A stretch of DNA of 64,000 bases from Apostichopus japonicus (Eukaryota; Echinodermata; Holothuroidea; Aspidochirotida; Stichopodidae): NCBI RefSeq assembly GCF_037975245.1, contig NC_092579.1, forward strand, positions 751,001 to 815,000. Direction: 5' to 3'. The notes below the pieces were generated by a model that was not told the origin of the DNA, ran no database searches, and saw nothing but the letters and a program-made list of their open reading frames with translations. How positions within the stretch are numbered: position 1 is the first letter of the stretch; each line of letters begins with the position of its first letter. Below, piece by piece: positions 27,476 to 37,684 of this stretch. The position numbers and the translations under genes were made by a program.

Positions 27476-29659
27476 TTGTGGTGACACTTTGCAAACATCG
27501 ACATTGGTAGTGTTTTAAAATAGTATGGATTTTTTTGTTGATCTACTCCTAGAACTCCTTTCTTCTTGGGGTGTGGAGAATGTAGTTTAGAACTTGCTCT
27601 GTTGGAAATGAAACTTAACCATCTTGTAGTTAGATCCAGCTTTCTGATCAAATATCTAATATGAGAACTGTACCACAAACAAGCATTCTAAATAGTTGTC
27701 CACTTCAGCAAACTGCCCTACTACTACTACTAGCATTGGCAAAACAAAACTGTTTATTTCATCTTAAATACCAGTAACATTTGCAGGTACTATACGCTAG
27801 TATTTGTTAACCGCATATCTTGATAACTTTCAACGTTGCAGTTTTTTAGAATGGTTGTTGAGTCAATCTGAAAGTAAAATAAGCACATGGACACAAATTC
27901 TTTATCAGACAATTTTCTTTCTATCAATGTAATACAAGTACATGGTTATCTTTAATGTCAATACCTACAACCTCTTACAACACACAAAAAGGAAATGATT
28001 TCATAGCAAAAAAACCTTCAGAGACTTGCCTTTCTGAAAAAGACATCCAGCCCCTCCCTTGGAAATCTGAATTGAGTTAGCCTAAGACAACTTCAGTCCC
28101 CACACTGTAAATAACATCTAACCTCAGATGTGCTTGTACCAAGAATTCAGAATCAATGTCATTATCATCTGATCAGGAAGCTGCCATTAGAGTTCCCTGA
28201 TCTGAGAAGCAGATAAACTAATTCTTCATAAACTTAACAAGTAGTCATACCCATGCACACACTAAATGTGAAATTCAATATTCAGTCCTACCAATAGAGA
28301 TCAATAAAGCACCAAGTTTAAATTTCAATTACAACTATTATTATCTTTATATAAGCCATAGATCTTGCTTTAAACACATGCACAGCACATCTGCATACAT
28401 AGTTTTCCCCTTTGGGGAGGGGGATGGGGGGAGGGGTATGGTCAGGTTGTAGCTAGAATGCAGTGATGCATGCAATACAAGAGAACTGTGGCTTAGTGAG
28501 AAATACTTGTGCAAGATGATATTTAAACTGATTGTTTTTCAATGAAAACTTCTTGATATGGATTGATAAGTACTTAAATCAATGCAAGATACTGTACTAC
28601 AAGTTTACACTGTGTACTCATAAAGTAAGATAATACAATCTGTTACATGTGTTTGGCAGCCAGCAAGATACTACGTCAATATCAAACCAAGGCCACTTCA
28701 TACTCCTTAAATGAAGATCTAAAAAGGAACTTGTTGATATAAAACTACTTTGATCATTTTGATGTTGAGATTTATTTGGCAATAAAACTCAATTAGGCCT
28801 GCTAATATTATGCGACCAATCAGAGAGAGAAGTCAATGAAATAAAAACGATAACAATGTTCTACCAGACATCCAATCAGCATACTGATTAGAAATATTTA
28901 AATTTAAGAAAGGATGAGTTACTAAGAACTTACCAAGAAATATCAACCTGGAACCACAGAGTTTGAAAATGCCTACAGAATTATTTTCAAACTAATAAAC
29001 TATTAAAATGTAAAACCTGTTGTCTAGATTTCATATACTGTATCCTGTCAGGATAACCTACAGTAGGTCCCTTAGGGTGTAATAGAACACAAAGCACCTG
29101 ACTCACTAGTTCCTGTATCACAACACCAGAATAATTCCAAATAGACCTCTTAATACAACAACAGAGTGACATTAATAGCAAGACATACCAGTCTTCTCTA
29201 TAATCTATTATGCAAAGAGCTCATTAGTTGTAACGTCCCCAAACTAAGCCAAATACTCAGATCTTTACATCGGTGATCTCAATTAAACCTCACACTGCCA
29301 CCCTCAACCCTGCCCCCCCCTCCCGCACCACCCCACATACCACAAGCACTGTGACTGTTAGGTTGACAGCAGTTGAAATTTGTTTCAATACTTTTACTTT
29401 GTGGATTGACATTTTAAGAGAAGGAAGATCAAAAAACTACAGAACAAAACAAGACTCTGGTCCACTCAGATAGCACTTTCTCTTCAATGTTTTATGTAGC
29501 ACTTTCTCTTCAATGTTTTCACATCGAACTGAAACTTGTGCAAAGAGTTAAACGATGGTCCTGCTATTTGGGATTCACTGTGATATTTGATGGTTTACAT
29601 GATAAAGCCTATTTTCCTCATGGGCACTTGTATTTGGTGACTAGATGGTGATTTCAGTT
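27476..29659 (-). other. Probable 3' flank or 3'UTR of the minus-strand gene
   Basis: Lies downstream, in the minus sense, of the stop codon at 29660-29662. Minus-strand AATAAA signals read as TTTATT at 28771-28776 and 27753-27758, either of which could end the transcript. A 27-bp direct repeat (GCACTTTCTCTTCAATGTTT) sits at 29471-29518. No plus-strand gene is evident. The poly(A) site is inferred from the hexamers only. Confidence 0.35.
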
Positions 29660-29722
29660 TCAAAATCTGCTGCCTCCTGCTTCACCTGAGAGGGGCTGCT
29701 TCGTCTTTAGAGCTTTGTTCAG
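29660..29722 (-). CDS. Terminal coding exon of unidentified minus-strand gene
   Basis: The intron side is a textbook acceptor: a long pyrimidine tract (TTTTTCTCTTTCATTTC) then TTTTCCAG directly before CTGAACAAAG. The exon then reads 20 codons (starts LNKALKTKQP, ends GGSRF) to TGA, entering in phase 0, the same phase as the other minus-strand exons at 50.0, 55.9 and 60.9 kb. A second frame (EQSSKDEAAPLR then stop) is also open but would need a different phase. The peptide is basic and short, and I do not recognise the family. The next upstream exon I trust is 20 kb away, so exons between may be missed. Confidence 0.55.
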   Translation of the reverse strand: MNKALKTKQPLSGEAGGSRF

Positions 29723-31765
29723 CTGGAAAAGAAATGAAAGAGAAAAACAATCAGAAAATAGACAGGCAAAGTGATATGTATTTATAATAAAAATGTAGCA
29801 AACAATAAAACCAACATGTAAAATAGTTGAATATATCAGATTGTAAGGACATACAGTAATGATGAACATCTACAGGAGAGGACTTCTACTCCCACCCCCC
29901 TCCCCATCAGCCTTCCCCCATCAGCCTTCCCCCATGGATAACTCTCATAAGTATCAATTTTCTCTCTCTCTCAGTCTCTGTGTATGTGTACAGTAGATTC
30001 ACCTAATTATTTACTTCCCAGATAGGAATAACCATACTGTAGAAAATGTTTTTTATTATCAATTGTACATGGAAATACATCTTCTGTTGGATAAATTCTT
30101 GATTAGATGGTGATTCATTAACACCATGCATATAAAATGTGGCCATACAGTACTGTATGGCAAGGGGTATTCATTATGGTCATGCTTAGTCAGTATGAAA
30201 AAAGCTAAGTACTAATTAGGCCTTGCCTTTCCAGTATTAATTATGCACATTAAGCATGTTGCATTGTGGGTATCCATTATGGCCATCCCCATTAAGCATG
30301 TTGCATTCTTGAGCTACAGTACTGGATTGCAATTGCAAATGAAATTAGCTCTATGAAACACATCATGCGGACAGGAAGAAGTGAAGAGCATCTAATTAAT
30401 CAGGATATTCATAGACATGATAATGAGTACCAATCTTTGGTACTTAACATTTACTGAACCCTCTTATCAGCACTTGAATACATAATTGTTTTGTATTTTG
30501 CACAGGGATTTGTTGTTTGTTTTTATTTAGCATGCATTCCAAATCTGTTCTGTACACACTTGTAGACTTTATGTGTTGTCTGTATCTACAGTACTATACA
30601 TTTACAAAGGCAATCTATGTAAGTATATATTAAACACTGTCACACTGTGATTACTGTACAGGGGGCAATGGATACAGGAAATACAGTCAATCCTACAAGA
30701 GGCTAGGATTCTTGTACTTGAATTTATAAAGAAACTGGACAAGCTGACCTATTGATTATTACCCCTTTTTGCTCACACAGCATAAGGGTATTATAAACTG
30801 AATATGTACAAGTGAAAACATGTAAAGTTTATTGTAAACTCTAGGGACCTTTACTACTTTCTGATGTAAATCTCACAAACTATAAAGTATTCTGTAAATG
30901 ATTGAAACTGAGATAACTGAACAAGAAGATATCACCACACGAATACAACATTTACAAAAATATCACAAAAAACGTCATTCTGTACTCTATCTGAGATAAA
31001 CAAGTCCAAACCTCGACTTTAAAGAATAGATTTAATTGAATGTAATTGCTTTGGCTTCCTGCAGACACTTTTATGGTTTCATTTATACATTTATGGCTTA
31101 CATTTAATAAAAAAAAAAAAACATGTTACCAAGAAATTGGTTCTATTAATAAAAAGCGACTGCCTTTCCGCTTTGCTTCAAGAGAATATTTATTTAGAGA
31201 GAACAACGAGCATGCTTGAAGAGTACTACTGTAATTATTTACACAGTAAGATATGTGGCAATAGAAAGAACTGATTTACAACATTAGGGTCAACTGATGA
31301 CAAAGTTTATAATTAAAGTATTCACAAACTTGGTTTAATGTTCAGCAGGCTAGAGTGACAACAGGATATGAGACAGGTGGTTACGTACAGTAAGTCTATG
31401 TTGCCCTCAGAATAACAGAGTTTGTCAAAGCATACTGTATTAATACAGTAGGTTATAATATTATACAAAACTGTAAGTTACCATGCATTAATATTATACA
31501 ATGCAGTATATATGCATTATAAAATACCATGGAGTATATAATTAATCAATAGAAAGTCTAAATGAGTCAGCTTACATAAGGTATTAGAATATGGATAGCT
31601 ACTGTATAATATGAGAGCTACTGTAAAAAGGGACTTGCAGTCTTTCCCACTGGGCCCCTGATTTGACTACAGTAGCTGATACATATCGACCAGAGTTAAA
31701 TGCAAACCAATCTTGTGGGATTTATTTCTCAATATACTTAGATGAGGAATATCCCCACACTGCAG
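29723..31765. other. Intron sequence of the minus-strand gene, TACTGTA-rich
   Basis: Unique AT-rich DNA with many TACTGTA/TACAGTA words (for example near 30147, 30589, 31434 and 31671) and short local duplications (GCATGTTGCATT at about 30256 and 30297). No exon with good splice sites on either strand was seen. Confidence 0.5.
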
Positions 31766-32692
31766 ACATGAGCAGGGAACATCTCAGGCACCACACAGGG
31801 AGAGGAGAACACTTACAAACTTGAGCAGGGAACATCTCAGGCACTACACAGGGAGAGGGAACATCTCAGGCACCACACTGGGAGAGAGGAACATCTCAGG
31901 TACCCCACAGGGAGAGGGGAACATCTCAGGCACCACACAGGGAGAGAGAACATCTCAGGCACCACACCGGGAGAGGGGAACACTTACAAACTTGAGCAGG
32001 GAACATCTCAGGCACTACACAGGGAGAGGGAACATCTCAGGCACCACACAGGGAGAGAGGAACATCTCAGGTACCCCACAGGGAGAGGGCAACATCTCAG
32101 GCACCACACCGGGAGAGGGAACATCTCAGGCACCACACAGGGAGAGGGGAACATCTCAGGCACCACACAGAGAAAGGGGAACATTTACACATGTGAGCAG
32201 GGAACATCTCAGGCAACTCGCAGGGAGAGGGAACATCTCAGGCACCACACAGGGAGAGAGGAACATCTCAGGTACCCCACAGGGAGAGGGGAACATCTCA
32301 GGCACCACACAGGGAGAGAGAACATCTCAGGCACCACACCGGGAGAGGGAACATCTCAGGCACCACACAGGGAGAGGGGAACATCTCAGGCACCACACAG
32401 GGAGAGAGAACATCTCAGGCACCACACCGGGAGAGGGAACATCTCAGGCACCACACAGGGAGAGGGGAATCATCTCAGGCACCACACAGAGAAAGGGGAA
32501 CATATACAGATGTGACCAGGGAACATCTCAGGCAACTCACAGGGAGAGGGAACATCTCAGCCACCACACAGGGAGAGGGGACACTTACAGATGTGAGCAG
32601 GGAACATCTCAGGACTATACTGTACATGGAGAGGATACATCTCAGGCACCACACAGGGAGGGGGGAACACTTACAGAGGTGAGCAGTAGTTT
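31766..32692. repeat. 30-31-bp minisatellite (GGGAACATCTCAGGCACCAC), about 29 units
   Basis: Units GGGAACATCTCAGGCACCAC followed by ACAGGGAGAG, 30-32 bp, with a longer interruption (ACACTTACAAACTTGAGCAG type) recurring at about 31811, 31983, 32171, 32495, 32583 and 32668, which marks a higher-order period. A 299-codon plus frame (31821-32720) exists only because no forward frame of the unit holds a stop. It rotates through EHLRHHTGRG, NISGTTQGE and TSQAPHRER. Confidence 0.95.
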
Positions 32693-33254
32693 ACAGTACT
32701 ACAGTAGGCCTATACTGTAAGCTATTAATTTGCAATGCAATCCAATGGCCTATGATCACTAGACAGGAAAGCAGAAGTGTCAAAATAAATTATTTATTAC
32801 TACATTAATTATGTAACTGGTTTAAACATAAATTAATTCCTTTATTACTTCAATTATGTCATTAAATACCTCATGAATTCCTAATTCATTGCTTCAGTAA
32901 ATAATCCTGTTTCCTGTTTTTAATGGCTATGATTCAGTCTAAAGTACAGACTGAATTAATGTATGTTGTACAGTTTTCATAGTACTACTCAACATTCATC
33001 AAATGCTACAAACTGCCTTAAACAACAACATAATGGTTGTGGCAGCTAATTACCAGTAGTTGTCATTAACAGTAATGTACTGACACTTTGTCAAATCTAT
33101 GATTACACATTAATTAAACTAGCAGGATGCTGCTCTTTTTCTTTAATTAGATAGCTAATAAGTAATTAACATTCCATTCAGTTCTGACAATTTTCTCAAG
33201 CAGACAAGCTACGTTAATTACAACTGCTGCTTATAGGGTGATCTACCCATTGTG
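32693..33254. other. Intron sequence, nothing recognised
   Basis: AT-rich unique sequence with TAATTA-rich patches. No exon-like segment found. Confidence 0.5.
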
Positions 33255-33610
33255 AGTACAAGTTATGTAGTATTAATGTACATTACAGCTGGTCAACATA
33301 TAGTAGTTCTGTATATAAGGTGGTTCACACGTAGAGGACGCATTCTCTTTAATGTTCAATTTTTCCTTGTTAATGACTTGCTTCATCCGTTCTGCTGATT
33401 CAAGGGTGAATTAATGTTGCGAACTTGTACAAGTTACAGTAGTATTAAATGTATATATAGAGCTGGCCAACATACAGTAGTTCGGCAATACATGTAAGGT
33501 GATTCACATGTAGAGAATGCATTCTCTTTAAGAATCTTATTGTTTTTGTCAATGATTGGCTTTATCCTAAAAGTTCTTTGTCACTGAGGAGAGATTTTAA
33601 GGTTACAATT
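33255..33610. repeat. Diverged tandem duplication, period about 174 bp
   Basis: The segment containing CAGCTGGTCAACATATAGTA and GTAGAGGACGCATTCTCTTT (first copy near 33287-33350) recurs near 33461-33530 with substitutions and small indels. Confidence 0.85.
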
Positions 33611-33734
33611 AGATGGATCAAGACACCTTGCATTATGCACATGTAGTAACATTATCCACATTACTACAGACATGTATAGAGGAAGTTCATGTTTCTACGC
33701 ACTGATCATGCCTCTCCATATAAGATTTACTATT

Positions 33735-36515
33735 CAACAAAACTATTGCTAATCACGATTATGTTCTTAAAAGCGAAGTATATTTACTAGTATTAACTGA
33801 AGCATGGCTAAAAGAAGATGATCATGCATTTACCCCCCCCCCCCTGATGGTTACTCTTTCATCAATGTCCTGGGTGTATGGGAATTTGAGGTGGAGGTAC
33901 AGTATAGGAATTGTCTTGAAAGAGTATCTCTCCCATTGAATTCAACCAGACACTTTTCTATACATGTGTTATGGGGAAACGGAAAGGTCTGCACATGCCT
34001 CATAGCAAATATAGACCACCTCCCTCTAAAGAGAATGATTTACAAGTTACAGAAAGATCTGTGCCTAATAGCGTTATATAGACCAGCTCCTTCTAAATCT
34101 TGAGAATGGATTTACAAACTGAAAGTTTCTGCATTTGTCAATTAAATTGCAATGTTAATTTGTAAACTTCTCCTAACTGATGATTTCAATGTTTACACTG
34201 ATCAACCCCAACAAAACTAATGTGAAACAATTCCTGAATAACATCTCTGAAGTTGGACTCATGGAACATATCACTGAACTAACACATGGAAATGGTCACA
34301 CCATTCAACCATTGACCTTCTTCTTTCGAGAACAGAAGACAAAATTACTGACTGGATCACTGGAAAGTGCTCAACGAATTAATGTCAGATCACTTCCTTG
34401 TTATCTGTGATCTCCAACGCAGGAAACCACAGCCTACAAAAATTAAATGCTCTTCTAGAAACGAACAGAAGATGGATGTTAATGCCATTGTCCAGGTCCT
34501 TCAAAATAAACTTGTTCCAGTTATGCAAATTGCGATGATCTTGTTTGTGAAATATGAAATGTCTGTAAACGGAAATTCTAGACAAATATTGTCCTGTATC
34601 AAAGAGAATATGCACCGTTCAACCACAGATGCCATCCATGTATAATTCAACAATCCACGATGCTTGTCCTTTTTCGGTGGCGCTGTGAAACAAATAGGGT
34701 AAAAGCTGCCTTGAAGTGGATAAACAGATCTTCCATGAACAGACGCTGAAGTTGATCGTTTGATTAACCGGGCGAAGTGTGACTACTATGAACATCAGCT
34801 CTTTAGTGCTACCAGTGAAAAGCAATTTAGTGTTCTCAACACGTTAAATTATGGTGCGAAAGTTCTCCCTGCAAGCGACTCAATGTCAATTCTGGTCGAT
34901 AGGTTTGCAGTTTTTTTTACCGAGAAAGTAAAGAAAATCAGAGACAGCTTGGACTCGAGCACTCACGGTCATAATCATGATGTAAAGGAGTTAGTTTGTA
35001 TTCATCATGCAAGTGAAAGAAATGAACTAGTCATATTAGTAGAGAGTGATCCACGGTCCAGAGTGATCCATATTAGTAGAGAGTGATCCACGGTCCAGAG
35101 TGATCCATATTAGTAGAGAGTGATCCACGGTCAGAAGTTAGAAGGTTGACTGATCTTAGGCCAATTAGGGATGATGAGGTCATTACTCCATTAAAAGAAA
35201 TGATCAAACAAAGTCTTGTTTGCTTGATCCAGTCCCCCCCCTTCCCCCTCCCCCACCTTGCTGTTGAAGGAACACTTGTCTTGCTTTGCTACACTTCTGA
35301 CTACAGTAGTTTAATCAATGTTTACTTTACATCTGGTGTATTTCCAGACTACCTCAAGGAAACAATCATCTCAAAAATTATCAAAAAGCAGATGCTGGAT
35401 AAAAACACTCTCAAAACTACAGGCCTGCATCAAACATTTAAGAGGCTCTTGCCAAGGCTATTGCCATTCACTGCTGTAGATTGCTTATCTGAGCACCTGT
35501 AAGATCTATAGATAACTTGACAGCTTCCACTCAGATACCAAATCAGCTCTTCTACAAGTAAATAATGATATCTTATCTGCAATGGACAAGCAACAGGCCG
35601 TCCTTCTAATTACGCTGGACTTAAGCGCAGCATTCGACACTTTACTTTGTTCCTCAACAAATTGCAACTCAATCCAATTAAAAAAGAATATTTTATCACC
35701 AGCTCATGGTGATCTATTTCTTGTCTGAACAGTGTTACATTTGAACTGTATGATGCTCAAATAACACCATCAACATCAGTCAGGAATCTGGGAATAATGC
35801 TTGACTCTGGTTTGACCATGGTTGATCAGATATCTTCTGATTGTGAAATGTGTTAGCTACCATCTGTGTAATTTGTCTCACATATATATATGTTTTATGG
35901 ATGAAGCAACCTGCAAACTGGCAGTCCAGTCACTCATTTACTCCAGAATAGACTACGTATGGTAATGCATTGCTATTGGGAGCTATTGAACATCATCTTA
36001 CAAGACTTCAAAGGCTGCAAAACTGAGCTGCTTGACTAATATTCTGAGTTGGACGTGACCATCCTGGTAGTGTGTCATTGTGCGTCTCCATTGGTCCAAT
36101 CAGGACTCGCATTAATTGCAATATCCTCCTTTATGTGTACACATGCTTATATATATACTCTCTGGCTCCAGATTATAGCTGAACCACGCTCATGGAATGA
36201 TCTCCCACGAAACATCAGGGAAACCAAATCCTTCAAATCTTCAAGTCTCGTCTTAAAACTCATCTTGTTGGTTTACCCTTCATATTTTTTGTTCATATTA
36301 GGAGTGTATTTTTTTTCTCCATGTCGTATGTGTATTGTATGTGTATTTATGATTCTTGTTTTTTGTATTTTGTATTTGTGTTTGGTTCTTCTTTAACAGT
36401 GCTGTGTTTAATGGAAGGGCGCTTTTAGTAATGCATTTTGGTATTGCATCTTCATATTACATAGACAATACCCACATGCAAAAAAAGAAAAAAAAGAAAG
36501 AAAAAAAAAAAGAAG
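33735..36515 (+). mobile_element. Decayed non-LTR retrotransposon (LINE, CR1/L2-like)
   Basis: Pieces of one LINE ORF2-type protein appear in the right order on the plus strand, separated by frameshifts and stops. The endonuclease part shows LVLTEAWL (33787-33810), a GxTI-like block near 34300 and the SDHF motif (34385-34396). A linker reads LPASDSMSILVDRFAVFFTE (about 34868-34927). The reverse transcriptase part shows the G-x-FP-x-x-LK region (about 35336-35360) and TLDLSAAFD (35612-35638). Sequence then jumps at about 35642 straight to LNKLQLNPIKK, so the RT catalytic block that would carry the YADD-type box is deleted. RNLGIMLDSGLTM (35782-35820) and SWNDLPRNIRETKSF (about 36193) mark the C-terminal part. 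An A-rich tract at 36480-36512 may be the tail. It cannot be active. Confidence 0.9.
35037..35131. repeat. 37-bp repeat, about 2.6 units, inside the LINE
   Basis: GAGTGATCCACGGTCCAGAG followed by TGATCCATATTAGTAGA starts at 35044, 35081 and 35118. It falls in the linker between endonuclease and RT and arose after the LINE died or as a local slippage. Confidence 0.93.
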
Positions 36516-37684
36516 ATACTTGTTATAAATATCACTCTTTATAGCTTAATCCTACTGATTGCCATAGAAACTGCAGTAAGTACTGTGCACACAGTTTTGT
36601 GGTAATATTCTACATATTATGAGAGTATTGATGAGTGCATATATATCATTACACCAGGCCTGCATATACAGTACCTCTCTATTCTACATATTACGAGAGT
36701 ATTGATGAGTGCATACTGTACCATAACACTAGCAGCAGTATAACACCAGTAGTGATGAGTGCATAACACTATCAGTAGCAGCACAGACCTGGATATACTT
36801 CAATGATCAGCAGACTTTCTTAAAGATGTGTCACACCAAAATGAACTTACAACTCTACTTGATCTGGCAACAAATGGTTTTAATACTTAATTTACATTTT
36901 TGACAGAAAACAGATATTTCTGAAGTTGTTCACTGATGGCTGCTCAAGCATATCACACATGTGATTACATAGACCAAAGCATTTTAACTTGGAGGAGGAG
37001 GTTCTCTAGCACTGGAGGAATCATCACTTAAGATGAAATTTAACAAGACAAAAATACAATAAAGAATCCACATGAATTTATAAAATATGAACTGGAGACT
37101 GGCAAGTTTGGTAGTATATCATGGAGTACATTGGGCATCTACTTTAACACTGGGATCATGTAAGAGACATTATTTTATTATTTAATGATGTTGCCATGTA
37201 TGGTACAGCAACTAATTGCTATCATAAAACATTGATTCAAAGGAAACTAATGGTTGTTGTAATGAGAATCCTCTATTGTGTACAGTGTAGTGTCAAACAA
37301 TGCACATGTGATACCTTAGATACAATAGTCATTCCACTGTGCCTTTAATAACAAACACAATCTGTTTACTAAATTACAGAAATCAAATATGTAAGTATTT
37401 AAGTTTATCTTTGGCAATCAACTGTTCCTGCTTATAGCAGTATAAGAAGGATTTAGAACACACCTCATACCGACTGAGACTAAGCAATATTAACACAGCA
37501 CCATAGAACGGCTAACACCAATGTTCAGATTCATGACATTAAGTTCAGCAGAAAATGCTGCAAATAAAATAAATCCATTTTGAATCACACTCTTCATATG
37601 CAATGCCATCAGACCGATATGTTACACAGTTCATCTTCTATGAAACAGACTTTACATTACAGTACATGGCGTTCCTTGACAAAT
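36516..37684. other. Intron sequence with a 74-bp diverged duplication
   Basis: TTCTACATATTATGAGAGTA followed by TTGATGAGTGCATA occurs at 36608 and 36682 (period 74), with a third partial TGATGAGTGCATA at about 36754. The remainder is unique AT-rich sequence. Confidence 0.55.

Noticed and set aside
27193-27678. 161-codon minus frame
   Set aside because: Half of it lies in the 44-bp repeat, and the opposite strand is open over the same repeat.
31821-32720. 299-codon plus frame as a gene
   Set aside because: The repeat unit has no stop in any forward frame and changes length between 30 and 32 bp. The peptide rotates through three unrelated phrases.
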